NCBI GenBank assembly: GCA_003134655.1
Contig: PLBY01000045.1
Coordinates: 206,322 to 270,321 of the forward strand
DNA length: 64,000 nt
Source: Acidobacteriaceae bacterium
Lineage (GTDB): Bacteria > Acidobacteriota > Terriglobia > Terriglobales > Acidobacteriaceae
Direction: 5' to 3'
Below the pieces are notes generated by a model that saw nothing but the letters and a program-made list of their open reading frames with translations, ran no database searches and was not told the DNA's origin. Numbering within the stretch: position 1 is the first letter of the stretch; the number at the start of each line of letters is the position of its first letter. The position numbers and the translations under genes were made by a program. Shown here piece by piece: positions 26,192-35,034 of the stretch.

Positions 26192-28255
26192 ATGAGAAAA
26201 CAAGTCTGGATACTCCTCTGCCTTGCTGTCCTTGTCTCCTCGGTTTCACCAGAGGCGCGTGCGCAACAACCCGCGAGCCAAGACACCTCTGCCATCGTTG
26301 AGCAGGGCAAGTTCACGCTGCACAAGTTCGAACAGCCGATCGGCCAGGAAACATACGAGATCCGGCGCGATGGCGACTCGCTCGCGGTGAAAGTCGATTT
26401 CAAGTTCACTGACCGTGGCACGCCAGTTCCTCTCTCGGCGACTTTTCGCGGCGCTGCTGACCTGACTCCGCAGGCATTCGAAATCAAAGGACAAACCGCG
26501 CGCAGTGTTTCGATCGACGAGGCCGTGACCCTCGACGCCGGCAAGGTTCACTTCCGCACCCGCGACAAGCAAAGCGAGCTCGCTCCGCCCACGGGGCCGT
26601 TCTTCACGATTGCGGGATATGCTCCGGCGACCATGCAGATGCTGATGGTTCGCTACTGGGCCACCCACGGATCTCCGGCGCAACTGGCGACGCTTCCGAG
26701 CGGCAGTGTGAAAGTGGAACCTCGCGGGCAGGACACGATTCACATCACCGGCAAAGACGGCGCGAAAGATGAGAAACTCGATCGCTATACGATCGAGGGC
26801 TTGATCTGGGGACGCGAGACGCTGTGGTTTGACGCGAATCGCAATCTGGTCGCGGCCGTCTCGACCGATGCCGAGTTCGACCACTTCGAAGCCATTCGCG
26901 AGGGCTACGAAAGCGCTCTCGGCGATTTGGTGGGACGCGCCGGAACTGACGGCATGAGCGCGCTGGCCGAACTTTCCAAAGGCATTTCGGGCAGCCGCGC
27001 GTCGACCCTCGCCATCGTTGGCGGGACGTTGATTGACGGTACGGGCGCTGCCCCGATTCCCGACGCAGTGGTCGTGATTCATAACGGGCGCATCGTCGCT
27101 GTTGGCCCGCGATCCAAAGTAAAGATTCCCAACCATGCGAATGTCGTGGACGCGCAGGGCAAGACCATTCTGCCTGGCCTCTGGGACATGCACGCGCACT
27201 TCGAGCAAGTCGAGTGGGGACCAATTTATCTGGCGGCGGGCGTAACCACGGTGCGCGATTGTGGCAACGAGTTCGAATTCATCACCGCCGTGCGCGACGC
27301 TATCGCGCAAGGACGCGGCCTAGGTCCGCGGCTGCTGTTGGCGGGCGTTGTTGACGGATCGAGCACCTACACCATCGGCGTCGAACGCGTCGACACGCCG
27401 GCGCAGGCACGTGATTGGACCGACCGCTACCACGCGGCGGGTTTCCAGCAGATGAAAATTTACAGTTCGGTGAAGCTTGAAGAATTGAATGCCGTCGCTG
27501 ACGAAGCGCATCGCCTGGGCATGACCGTGACGGGGCACATCCCCGAAGGCTTGAACGCGTATCAGGCGATTGAAGCGGGGCAGGACCAGATCAACCACAT
27601 CGGCTACATTGCCGACATCATGAAGGCGCCGCTTCCCGAAGGGGCCAGCCGCCTGGATCGTTATAAAGCGGGCGCGAACATCGATCTCGAATCGCCGGAA
27701 GCCAAGAGGGCGCTGGCGTTCCTGAAAGAGCATCACACGGTGGTCGATCCGACCATCGCGCTGATGGAATTTTTCACCGCGACGACTGCCAAACCGCCTG
27801 CCAGCTTTGAGCCGGGCGTAAACAAGGTCGCTCCCGAACTCGCCCAGCAACTTGCTGACGTGGCCCCTCCGACCGACCGCTCGGAAATTGGCGAAAAAGT
27901 GTACGAGAAGGAATTGGAGATCGTAGGAGCGCTGCACCGGGCGGGAATTCCTGTGGTCGCCGGCACCGATCAGACGGTTCCGGGGCACAGCCTTCACCGT
28001 GAGATCGAGTTGTACGTACAGGCTGGATTTACTCCCATGGAGGCGATTCAGGCGGCGACCAGCGTGCCCGCGCGGGCCATGGGGATCGAGAAGGAATCTG
28101 GCACCGTCGAGAAGGGAAAACGCGGCGACCTGATTCTGGTCAACGGCAATCCTCTGGACGACATTCACAAGATCCGCAACGTCGAGGATGTGATCACCAA
28201 CGGAACCATGTTCCACACCGCTGAGTTGTGGCAGAGTGTGGGATTCAAACCGTGA
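26192..28255 (+). CDS. Secreted amidohydrolase-family metalloenzyme
   Basis: The signal peptide is MRKQVWILLCLAVLVSSVSPEARA. An N-terminal beta-rich domain (about 30-260) precedes an amidohydrolase barrel that starts at LAIVGGTLIDGTGAAPIPDA. Metal-binding positions are visible: HAH in LWDMHAHFE, Lys in QQMKIYSS (the usual carboxylated Lys), His in TVTGHIPEG, His in QINHIGYIA and Asp in VAGTDQTVPG. Family members hydrolyse cyclic amides or dipeptides (imidazolonepropionase and prolidase-like enzymes); the substrate here cannot be told. Length is 687 residues. It follows aspS by 67 bases, but a repeat lies between them. Confidence 0.88.
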   Translation: MRKQVWILLCLAVLVSSVSPEARAQQPASQDTSAIVEQGKFTLHKFEQPIGQETYEIRRDGDSLAVKVDFKFTDRGTPVPLSATFRGAADLTPQAFEIKGQTARSVSIDEAVTLDAGKVHFRTRDKQSELAPPTGPFFTIAGYAPATMQMLMVRYWATHGSPAQLATLPSGSVKVEPRGQDTIHITGKDGAKDEKLDRYTIEGLIWGRETLWFDANRNLVAAVSTDAEFDHFEAIREGYESALGDLVGRAGTDGMSALAELSKGISGSRASTLAIVGGTLIDGTGAAPIPDAVVVIHNGRIVAVGPRSKVKIPNHANVVDAQGKTILPGLWDMHAHFEQVEWGPIYLAAGVTTVRDCGNEFEFITAVRDAIAQGRGLGPRLLLAGVVDGSSTYTIGVERVDTPAQARDWTDRYHAAGFQQMKIYSSVKLEELNAVADEAHRLGMTVTGHIPEGLNAYQAIEAGQDQINHIGYIADIMKAPLPEGASRLDRYKAGANIDLESPEAKRALAFLKEHHTVVDPTIALMEFFTATTAKPPASFEPGVNKVAPELAQQLADVAPPTDRSEIGEKVYEKELEIVGALHRAGIPVVAGTDQTVPGHSLHREIELYVQAGFTPMEAIQAATSVPARAMGIEKESGTVEKGKRGDLILVNGNPLDDIHKIRNVEDVITNGTMFHTAELWQSVGFKP

Positions 28256-28277
28256 CGAAATAGGATCTATTGAAAGG

Positions 28278-28413
28278 CGTCATCCCGAAGACCGGCGTTC
28301 TTCAGCCGGGCGAGGGATCTCGCGTTGAACGTTCCATACGCTCTGCTAGTCGGCATGCGAGATCCTTCCCTTCGCCTGAAGAACGGCTCCGGTCAGGATG
28401 ACTCCGTGGTTTG
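28278..28413. repeat. Long GTCAT...ATGAC palindromic repeat, copy 2
   Basis: CGTCATCCCGAAGACCGGCG at 28278 is mirrored, with mismatches, by CGGCTCCGGTCAGGATGACT ending near 28413. Inner arms GAGGGATCTCGC and GCGAGATCCTTC also pair. It is about 135 bases long and lies between the amidohydrolase and aminotransferase genes. Confidence 0.8.
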
Positions 28414-28438
28414 TCGAGGCTGTGCTAGTCTGCCTGCT

Positions 28439-29758
28439 ATGGCAGACCGCACTTCGACCAAACGCAAAAGGGCCGGAAAAACTCCGGTCTCTCGGAGGTC
28501 TTCTCCTCTTGAGCCTCCCAAATCCCCACTTCTCGCAAAGGACGCGAGAAATGGGGCACCCATAACTTCGGGCAAACACTTTCTCAGCGACAAAGTCGGG
28601 CACTTCACCGAGTCGGTCATCCGCGAGATGACGCGGCAGGCGATGCTGCATGGCGCCGTCAATCTGGCCCAGGGTTTCCCGGACTTCCCCGCCCCGGCGG
28701 AGGTCAAGCAGGCTGCGCAGCGGGCAGTTGCAGCCGATGTGAATCAATACGCCATCACCTGGGGAGCTAAGGATCTGCGAAATGCTATTGCGCGCCAGAT
28801 GGGCGTGTGGCAGGGGATCACGGTCGATCCGGAGAAAGAGATCACCGTGTGTTGCGGGTCGACCGAGGCGATGATTTCGACTCTGCTCGCAGTTTGCAAT
28901 GCGGGCGATGAAGTCGTGATCTTCGAACCCTTCTATGAAAACTACGGACCGGATTCGGTTCTGAGCGGGGCGAAGCCGAAATTCGTAAAACTGCGTCCTC
29001 CGAAGGACGACGGCGGCGAGTGGACGTTTGACGAAAAGGAACTGCGTCGCGCGTTCGACAAGCATACCAAGGCGATCATTCTCAACACGCCGAACAATCC
29101 GACGGGCAAGGTGTTCACGCGTCGTGAACTGGAGTTGATTCGCGATCTGTGCGTCGAGTTCGATGTGCTGGCGATTACCGACGAAATCTACGAGCACATT
29201 CTCTATGAAGGGACCGAGCACATTTCGATCGTATCGCTCGAGGGAATGCGCGAGCGGACCGTGACGATTAACGGCATGTCGAAAACCTACAGCGTGACGG
29301 GATGGCGCGTCGGTTGGGCGGTTGCCCCGGAGAAAATCACCAATGCGATCCGCAAGGTGCACGATTTTCTGACCGTGGGCGCGCCTGCGCCGCTGCAGGA
29401 AGCCGGGGCCGCGGCGTTAAGCTTGCCGGCGGAGTATTACGCAAATCTGGCCAAGGGATACCGGGTTCGGCGCGACCACCTCATGCCCGCGCTGACAGCG
29501 GCCGGTTTCCAGTGCTTCCGTCCGCGCGGTGCGTATTACGTGATGACCGATATTTCCGCGTTCGGTTACAAGGACGACGTGGCGTTTGCGAAATACCTGG
29601 TGCAGGAGATTGGCGTGGCCTGCGTGCCGGGATCGAGTTTCTATCGCGATCCGCGAGATGGGGCGAAGCAGGTGCGGTTCGCGTTCTGCAAGAAGCCGGA
29701 GACGCTGGACGAGGCGGCGCGCAGGCTGGCGAAGCTGCGGGTCGGGGCGACTGCATAA
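28439..29758 (+). CDS. PLP-dependent aminotransferase, class I/II
   Basis: The core begins at KHFLSDKVGHFTESVIREMT and shows the fold type I features: NLAQGFPDFPAP, ITVCCGSTEAMISTLLAVCNAGDEVVIFEPFY, NTPNNPTGKVFTRREL, AITDEIYEHILYEG, and the PLP lysine in NGMSKTYSVTGWRVGWAV. The closest types I know are kynurenine/glutamine aminotransferases and MtnE-like methionine aminotransferases; the substrate is uncertain. The most likely start is ATG 28439 (439 residues). The first about 55 residues are unlike the family and residues about 29-40 (KSPLLAKDARNG) are coded by a hairpin repeat at 28524-28560. A downstream non-ATG start is possible. Confidence 0.9.
   Translation: MADRTSTKRKRAGKTPVSRRSSPLEPPKSPLLAKDARNGAPITSGKHFLSDKVGHFTESVIREMTRQAMLHGAVNLAQGFPDFPAPAEVKQAAQRAVAADVNQYAITWGAKDLRNAIARQMGVWQGITVDPEKEITVCCGSTEAMISTLLAVCNAGDEVVIFEPFYENYGPDSVLSGAKPKFVKLRPPKDDGGEWTFDEKELRRAFDKHTKAIILNTPNNPTGKVFTRRELELIRDLCVEFDVLAITDEIYEHILYEGTEHISIVSLEGMRERTVTINGMSKTYSVTGWRVGWAVAPEKITNAIRKVHDFLTVGAPAPLQEAGAAALSLPAEYYANLAKGYRVRRDHLMPALTAAGFQCFRPRGAYYVMTDISAFGYKDDVAFAKYLVQEIGVACVPGSSFYRDPRDGAKQVRFAFCKKPETLDEAARRLAKLRVGATA
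28524..28560. repeat. CCCCACTTCT...AGAAATGGGG hairpin, copy 2
   Basis: CCCCACTTCTCGC (28524-28536) and GCGAGAAATGGGG (28544-28556) flank a short loop, followed by CACC. It is read in frame by the aminotransferase gene if that gene starts at 28439. Confidence 0.85.
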
Positions 29759-29789
29759 CGACTGATGCCCTCGGAGCCTTGCAAAACCT

Positions 29790-29818
29790 GACAGCCGAGG
29801 CGGCTGTCACCACATAAG
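29790..29818. repeat. REP-like hairpin with CCACATAAGC tail, copy 4
   Basis: GACAGCCG (29790-29797), loop AGG and CGGCTGTC (29801-29808) are followed by ACCACATAAGC. It occupies the gap between two convergent genes and could serve as a weak bidirectional terminator, although no T-tract follows it. Confidence 0.8.
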
Positions 29819-30331
29819 CTACTTCGTGATCACTCCACAGGCCACGCGGTCTCCTGAATTGCCTGACGGGTCGGTCTTGTAATCGTCGGCTTTGGCATGG
29901 ACTACGATGGCGGCGCCGCTGCTCAGCAACGAATGCGGTCCGTCTTTGAGGGTCACGTCGCCATCTTCCAGTTTGACATTGGCTTTGCCATCAGCGCCAA
30001 CGGTGAAGTTCTTCATGTCCCCCGCGTGATGGCCGTCAGGACTATCGAACCCGTGCTTTTTGCTCTCGGGATTGAAGTGTCCGCCCGCCGATTTGAAGTC
30101 GGGCCCCTCGCATTTCGGAACCGCATGGAAGTGGATGGCATGCTCTCCGGGAGTCAGGTCGTGGAGCTTGAGTTCGAGCGCCACGCCCGGCCCCTCATCC
30201 CAGACATTGATTTCTCCGACAGCTTTTCCCTGAGCATCTTTGAGTTCGACTTTCGTCTTGGCCGCGCTCCGGGATGGAAGGGCAACCAGCGTGAGGAACA
30301 ATCCGAGGGTGAGATAGGCTAGGTGCTTCAT
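29819..30331 (-). CDS. sodC: Periplasmic Cu/Zn superoxide dismutase
   Basis: SodC turns superoxide into peroxide and oxygen outside the cytoplasm. The signal peptide is MKHLAYLTLGLFLTLVALPSRSAA. Copper and zinc ligands are visible in order: HFHAV (two His), GGHFNPESKKHG, DGHHAGDMKNF and IVVHAKADDY. The disulfide cysteines are in PKCEGPDF and DRVACGVI, and the active-site Arg is in GDRVACG. Length is 170 residues. A GGAGGTCAGAACT precedes the ATG at 30331. Confidence 0.95.
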   Translation of the reverse strand: MKHLAYLTLGLFLTLVALPSRSAAKTKVELKDAQGKAVGEINVWDEGPGVALELKLHDLTPGEHAIHFHAVPKCEGPDFKSAGGHFNPESKKHGFDSPDGHHAGDMKNFTVGADGKANVKLEDGDVTLKDGPHSLLSSGAAIVVHAKADDYKTDPSGNSGDRVACGVITK

Positions 30332-30428
30332 AGTTCTGACCTCCTGGTTCGAGCCTGTTGGCAGGAAGGATTATAAGCCAAACGCGATGATGCCTGCCCC
30401 GGTAAGGGCGGACCAATCGGCTGAGTTG

Positions 30429-30451
30429 TCCACAAAAATGTGGAGTATACT
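30429..30451 (+). promoter_or_regulatory. Promoter/operator candidate for the zapB-like/zapA pair
   Basis: TATACT at 30446-30451 is a -10 candidate. A perfect six-pair inverted repeat, TCCACA-AAAA-TGTGGA (30429-30444), directly precedes it, overlapping the -35 region. Transcription would start near 30458, about 35 bases before the first start codon. Confidence 0.4.
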
Positions 30452-30492
30452 GCGAGGAAGTTCCAGAAATCTCTCTGGGGAAGAGTGCAATC

Positions 30493-30780
30493 ATGGCTTT
30501 GAATGCGGTGGAACAGGTGGCGGATCAGGTTCCGGCGGACGATTTTCAGGCGCTCGAGGACAAGATTTATCGCACCATAGAGATGTACAAAGCGGCGCGG
30601 CAAGCCCAGGCTGTGGCCGAGCGCGATGCGCAGCGGTTGCGGCAGCAGATGGAAGACCGCGAAGAGGAACTGGTCCGACTGCGACGTGAAGCGGTGCAGT
30701 TGAAGAAAGAGCGGGAGGAAATCCGCGGCCGGGTTGAAAAGATGCTGCAGCAGATCGAGTCGATTGCTGAGGCTAGCTAG
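30493..30780 (+). CDS. ZapB-like coiled-coil protein
   Basis: The 95-residue product is a predicted coiled coil with a long heptad pattern (DDFQALEDKIYRTIEMYKAA ... DREEELVRLRREAVQLKKER). It lies immediately upstream of zapA. Short coiled-coil proteins in this position are often ZapB-like cell division proteins that tie ZapA and the FtsZ ring together. The evidence is composition and neighbour only, so the name is provisional. GGGGAAG precedes the ATG. Confidence 0.72.
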   Translation: MALNAVEQVADQVPADDFQALEDKIYRTIEMYKAARQAQAVAERDAQRLRQQMEDREEELVRLRREAVQLKKEREEIRGRVEKMLQQIESIAEAS

Positions 30781-30800
30781 AAGCTGAGGATTGCGCAAAC

Positions 30801-30824
30801 AGAGACGTAACAAGCTACGTCTCT
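30801..30824. repeat. AGAGACGT palindrome, copy 1
   Basis: AGAGACGTA (30801-30809) and TACGTCTCT (30816-30824) flank ACAAGC. Related palindromes are at 48760-48783 and 48815-48834. It lies between the zapB-like gene and zapA, about 12 bases before zapA's ribosome-binding site. Confidence 0.85.
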
Positions 30825-30839
30825 ACGGAGAGACGGTTT

Positions 30840-31175
30840 ATGGCTACGGCGACCAAGGATCAGATCGTGAAGGACGCGCAGAACTCCAGCGTGCGGGTGG
30901 AGATTTTTGATCAGGCGTACAACCTGCGCGGGTCCGATCCGGAGTACATTCTGAAGCTGGCGGAGTATGTCGACTCCAAGATGCGCGCCGTGGCCGAGGC
31001 GACCAATACAATCGACACTGTGCGGCTGGCGGTGCTGGCAGCGCTCAATATCGCCGATGAATATCACCTGCTGAAAAAAAGGCAGGACAGCGGGGCAACC
31101 GATTATCAGAAACGGGCGCATCTATTAGCAGATGCGCTGGATGAAGTGCTGGGCGAAAACCGCAAGGCGGGGTAG
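30840..31175 (+). CDS. zapA: Cell division protein ZapA
   Basis: ZapA bundles FtsZ protofilaments at the division site. The 111-residue product shows the family pattern VRVEIFDQAYNLRGSDPEYILKLAEYVDSKMRAVA, then NTIDTVRLAVLAALNIADEYHLLKK and a coiled-coil tail. GGAGAGACGGTTT precedes the ATG. Its end overlaps the start of the next gene by 44 bases. Confidence 0.92.
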   Translation: MATATKDQIVKDAQNSSVRVEIFDQAYNLRGSDPEYILKLAEYVDSKMRAVAEATNTIDTVRLAVLAALNIADEYHLLKKRQDSGATDYQKRAHLLADALDEVLGENRKAG

Positions 31176-32148
31176 TCTGCACCGCGCCGGGAACACCTTC
31201 CTCGTTCTGCTGCTGCTCAGCGGCATCGCGGTTCCGCAAGAAACGATTCTCCGTTCGCAATCCAACGTTGTGCTGGTTCCGGCGCTGGTGAAAGACCAGC
31301 TGGGCGGACTCGTGTATGGACTCGAGGCCAAGGACTTCATCGTGGAAGACGACGGCGTCGAGCAGCCGGTGCGCCTCGACGAAGCGCCTGAGGGACAGCC
31401 GATATCTCTGGTCGTGGCGATTCAGCGAGGGCGCCGCGCCTATGCTGAGTTCCCGCGCATGCAGGGCCTGAAGTCGATGCTCGACCCGCTGTTCACTCTG
31501 GGGACGGCCCGGGTGGCCGTTGTGGAGTTCGACAGCCACGTTGACCTCACCCGGAATTTCACAAAAGATGCGACGCTGGCCGAAGACGACCTGAGAAATC
31601 TACAACAGGGAGACGACGGCGCCACAATTCTGGATGCAGTCGATTACTCCGTGAAGTTGCTCCAGAAGGAATCAGAAGAGCGCCTGCGCGTGTTGCTCCT
31701 GATCAGTGAAACGCGGGACCACGGCAGCCACGCCAAGATTGGCGACACAGTCGCAGCGATCGGGCAGAGCAATGCCGTCATGTACGCGCTCGCGTTCTCG
31801 CCTTCGCTGTCGAACATCCTCGACACCGGGCGCGGCACGAACAGGAATGAGATGCACAATGGCGTCGACATCATGGATCTGGCGTACCGGACGGCGCAGG
31901 CTATGAGGAAGAATATCCCCAGCACGATCGCATCCATGACGGGAGGCGAGTACGAACTGTTCGCGACGCGTAAGAAATTCGAGGTGCGGGTAAACGACTT
32001 CACCAATCATCTGCACAGCCGCTATCTGCTGAGTTTCGCGCCGAAAAATCCGCATCCCGGCCTGCATCAGATTCGAGTGCGGCTAAAAGAAGCGGCGGAA
32101 GGCACGGTGCTGGCGCGGAGCAGCTATTGGGCCGAGGGAACAAAATAG
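31132..32148 (+). CDS. VWFA-related protein of the acidobacterial type, secreted
   Basis: The 338-residue product has an N-terminal export signal (HRAGNTFLVLLLLSGIAVPQ) and then the pattern of the acidobacterial VWFA-related family: NVVLVPALVKDQLGGLVYGLEAKDFIVEDDGVEQPV, LVVAIQRGRRAYAEFP, VAVVEFDSHVDLTRNFT and VLLLISETRDHGS. The MIDAS metal motif (DxSxS) is degenerate (AIQRGRRAY), which is common in this family. Its role is unknown. The start at 31132 lies inside zapA, so the two are translationally linked; a later start would cut the signal peptide. Confidence 0.85.
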   Translation: MRWMKCWAKTARRGSLHRAGNTFLVLLLLSGIAVPQETILRSQSNVVLVPALVKDQLGGLVYGLEAKDFIVEDDGVEQPVRLDEAPEGQPISLVVAIQRGRRAYAEFPRMQGLKSMLDPLFTLGTARVAVVEFDSHVDLTRNFTKDATLAEDDLRNLQQGDDGATILDAVDYSVKLLQKESEERLRVLLLISETRDHGSHAKIGDTVAAIGQSNAVMYALAFSPSLSNILDTGRGTNRNEMHNGVDIMDLAYRTAQAMRKNIPSTIASMTGGEYELFATRKKFEVRVNDFTNHLHSRYLLSFAPKNPHPGLHQIRVRLKEAAEGTVLARSSYWAEGTK

Positions 32149-32154
32149 CGGAGA

Positions 32155-35034
32155 CTACGCGACTGGGTTGGCTTGCGGCGTCGGGGAGTCCAGGACCTCA
32201 CGGACTTTCGCTACCAAGGATGATAGGGAGAAAGGCTTCGGCAGGAACCACAGGCCGGGGTCGACCACTCCGTAGTGGACGATCGCATTGCTGGTATAGC
32301 CGGAGATGTAAAGCACCCGAATGTTCGGAGAAATCTGGGCGACCTGTTCGGCCAGCTGGCGGCCGTTCATGCGGGGCATCACCACGTCGGTGATGAGCAG
32401 ACGGATGTCGTGGTGATTTTCCTTGCAAATGGCCACGCCTTCCTCAGGACTGGCCGCGACCAGCATCTCATAACCGCAGTGAGCCAGGACTGAAGAACTC
32501 AGCTGGCGAAGTTGTGCGTCATCTTCGACCAGGAGGATCGTCTCAGTACCCCGTTGCACACTCTTGGACCGGTTTTCGGCCGTCGCCTCGGCCGGTTGGT
32601 CGACGCGGGGAAGATAGATCTTGAAGGTCGTGCCCCGATCCGGTTCGCTGTAGACCCAGATGTATCCTCCGCTCTGCTTGACGATGCCGTACACCATGGA
32701 GAGGCCGAGGCCAGTACCTTTGCCGACTTCTTTGGTGGTGTAGAAGGGTTCGAAGATGCGGGCTTGGGTTTCGGCGCTCATGCCGTGTCCGGTATCGCTC
32801 ACGGCCAGCATGACGTAGCGTCCCGGCTCGGCGGGCTGGTGGCGGCGGGAGTAAGACTCGTCGAGCTGCGCGTTCGAGGTCTCCAGTGTGAGCTTTCCGC
32901 CGCAAGGCATGGCGTCGCGAGCATTGAGGGCCAGGTTCATGATGACCTGTTCGATCTGTCCGGGGTCCGCCCTGACCGAGCCCAGACCGTTGTCCGGGAC
33001 GGTCAGAACCTCGATGTCTTCTCCAATCAGCCGGCGCAGCAGAGAGTCGAGGTTCAGCATGATGTCGTTCAGGTTGATAACGCGCGGGGAAAGTACCTGC
33101 TTCCGGCTGAATGCCAGCAACTGGCGAGTGATGCCGGAAGCTTTGTCGGCGGCCGATTTGATCTGTGCGGTGCTGTCGGCCAACCGGCTGCCGGCGGGCA
33201 CTCCTTCGGCCAGAATCTGGGAATATCCGAGAATCACGGTGAGCAAATTGTTAAAGTCGTGAGCGACACCGCCGGCCAAACGTCCGACGGCTTCCATCTT
33301 CTGCGACTGGCGCAGCCGTTCTTCGAGGGCTACGCGTTCGGTGACATCCTGCACCAGAGACGCCACACCCAGTACGCGTCCGGAATCGTCGACCAGCGGA
33401 GTGTTGTACCACTCGCAGGAGATCGTGCGGCCGTCTTTGGTGACGTTGTCGTTCGCACTCCGCACGCCGCCCTTCTGAACCAGCAAATCCTGCCAGACCT
33501 GGTCCACGAACGGGCGAAATTGCGCTGGAACAATAAAGCTGCCATGTTGTCCGACGGCCTCCTCACGGGAATATCCGAAGACGCGCTCGGCCGAGGGATT
33601 CCAGGCGGCCACGCGAAACTCGAGATCCCATTCCACCACCGCCAGCGGCGTGTGTTCGAAGTGAATGCTCAGCCTCTGCTGCGACCGGCGCATGGCCTCC
33701 TCGGCAAGTTTGCGGTCGCTGATATCGCGGCAGATGCCGAGCAGTCCAATCACCTTGCCGCTGGGGTCGCGATAGGGCCCCTTGGTTGCGAGATAGGTTC
33801 GGGTCACGCCCGCGGCAGTCGCAGGTTCCTCGTAGGTTTGCGTCTCGCCGGACTGGACTACGGCGCGATCGCGCTGCATCATCGCGCGCCCAATTTCCGG
33901 ACTGAACAATTCAACGTCATCCTTGCCGAGGACGTCGTCTACGCTCCGGCCCAGGAAGCGGGCGCCCGCCGCGTTCATCATCAGATAACGGCCCTGGAGG
34001 TCTTTGACGAAGACGGCGTCGGTCGTGCCCTCCGTGATGCCCTGCAGCAGGCCGAGGTTTTTCTGCAACTCGCGGGAACTGACGAGCAACTGCTTCTGGA
34101 CGACAAACAATCGTCCGCTAGCCGCTGCGAACGAAACCATGACCAGTGCGACAGACCAGAAAAATTGTTCCTGGGCAATGCTCAAAACCAGCGGAAATAC
34201 AATCGCGGGAATCAACAACGGAGAGAATTGGGCCAGTAACTGCACGCCATGGGAGAGCGACTCGCGTCCTACTGGCTCCTCGCGATCGTTCCAAGTCCCC
34301 ACAATCACAATCAGCAAACAAAAGCTTAAGGTCCAGGAAAGGTCGGGCCACGTCCCCTGCTGATAGTGTCCGGACGCCTGATAGTAAAGCGTGGCGTTGA
34401 GAACGATTCCGTGGACAGCCAGGAATGCCCCCAAGCGCAGGAAAAATGCTCTCTCCGTGCGATTGAAACTCAGCAGGCCGCGAACCAGGAAACTCAAGGC
34501 CACCAAACCAAAGAAAAATATTCCGGCATGCAGCGTACGGACCTGCATCGCCTGTCCCCCAGCCTGCCAGCGCGAGGGCACGTAGATTTGCGATAACTCG
34601 ACGGCCAGCGCAAGCGTGCAGACCTGCACGAAATCGCACACTCGCAACCAACCGTATCCGCTGCCTGGGTCCCGAGGACTCAGAAACAGCGTCATCATAA
34701 CCGGCACAACCCAGAAGAAGACAAGAACATCGCTCGGCCACAAGGTTCCGAGCGGCACATGCAGGTAATCGTAATAGTCGGTGTAGAGCGCCTGGCCGAC
34801 AGCGGTGAGCAGGCTGGAGAAAGCAACCAGACGCCAAACCCTCCGGCCAAAGGGGCCGGCCTGCCGCGAAACCATCCAGCAGAGCACGGCAGCAATCAAG
34901 GGCGCCGCGGTATCAATCCAGTCGCCCCACAGGGATGCAGTCTCGGTGCCGTACCGGAATGCCAGCACCGCCCCATGCACCAGCATGAGGATAGCCGCCG
35001 CCGCAAAGGCAGACGTGCGAATTCTTGCCATCAC
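32155..35034 (-). CDS. Hybrid sensor histidine kinase: membrane domain, two PAS, receiver
   Basis: The 959-residue product has about nine membrane segments over residues 1-310, then PAS 1 (about 335-450, TTDAVFVKDLQGRYLMMN), PAS 2 (about 455-575, LAVVEWDLEFRVAAWNPS), a HisKA domain with phospho-accepting His592 (GGVAHDFNNLLTVILGY), an ATPase domain (LNARDAMPCGGKLTLE, DTGHGMSAETQARIFEPFY, GTGLGLSMVYGIVKQSGG) and a C-terminal receiver with Asp883 (LLITDVVMPRMNG). The start is GTG 35034 or ATG 35031. It ends seven bases after the convergent VWFA gene. No response regulator with an output domain is adjacent. The signal is unknown. Confidence 0.93.
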   Translation of the reverse strand: MMARIRTSAFAAAAILMLVHGAVLAFRYGTETASLWGDWIDTAAPLIAAVLCWMVSRQAGPFGRRVWRLVAFSSLLTAVGQALYTDYYDYLHVPLGTLWPSDVLVFFWVVPVMMTLFLSPRDPGSGYGWLRVCDFVQVCTLALAVELSQIYVPSRWQAGGQAMQVRTLHAGIFFFGLVALSFLVRGLLSFNRTERAFFLRLGAFLAVHGIVLNATLYYQASGHYQQGTWPDLSWTLSFCLLIVIVGTWNDREEPVGRESLSHGVQLLAQFSPLLIPAIVFPLVLSIAQEQFFWSVALVMVSFAAASGRLFVVQKQLLVSSRELQKNLGLLQGITEGTTDAVFVKDLQGRYLMMNAAGARFLGRSVDDVLGKDDVELFSPEIGRAMMQRDRAVVQSGETQTYEEPATAAGVTRTYLATKGPYRDPSGKVIGLLGICRDISDRKLAEEAMRRSQQRLSIHFEHTPLAVVEWDLEFRVAAWNPSAERVFGYSREEAVGQHGSFIVPAQFRPFVDQVWQDLLVQKGGVRSANDNVTKDGRTISCEWYNTPLVDDSGRVLGVASLVQDVTERVALEERLRQSQKMEAVGRLAGGVAHDFNNLLTVILGYSQILAEGVPAGSRLADSTAQIKSAADKASGITRQLLAFSRKQVLSPRVINLNDIMLNLDSLLRRLIGEDIEVLTVPDNGLGSVRADPGQIEQVIMNLALNARDAMPCGGKLTLETSNAQLDESYSRRHQPAEPGRYVMLAVSDTGHGMSAETQARIFEPFYTTKEVGKGTGLGLSMVYGIVKQSGGYIWVYSEPDRGTTFKIYLPRVDQPAEATAENRSKSVQRGTETILLVEDDAQLRQLSSSVLAHCGYEMLVAASPEEGVAICKENHHDIRLLITDVVMPRMNGRQLAEQVAQISPNIRVLYISGYTSNAIVHYGVVDPGLWFLPKPFSLSSLVAKVREVLDSPTPQANPVA

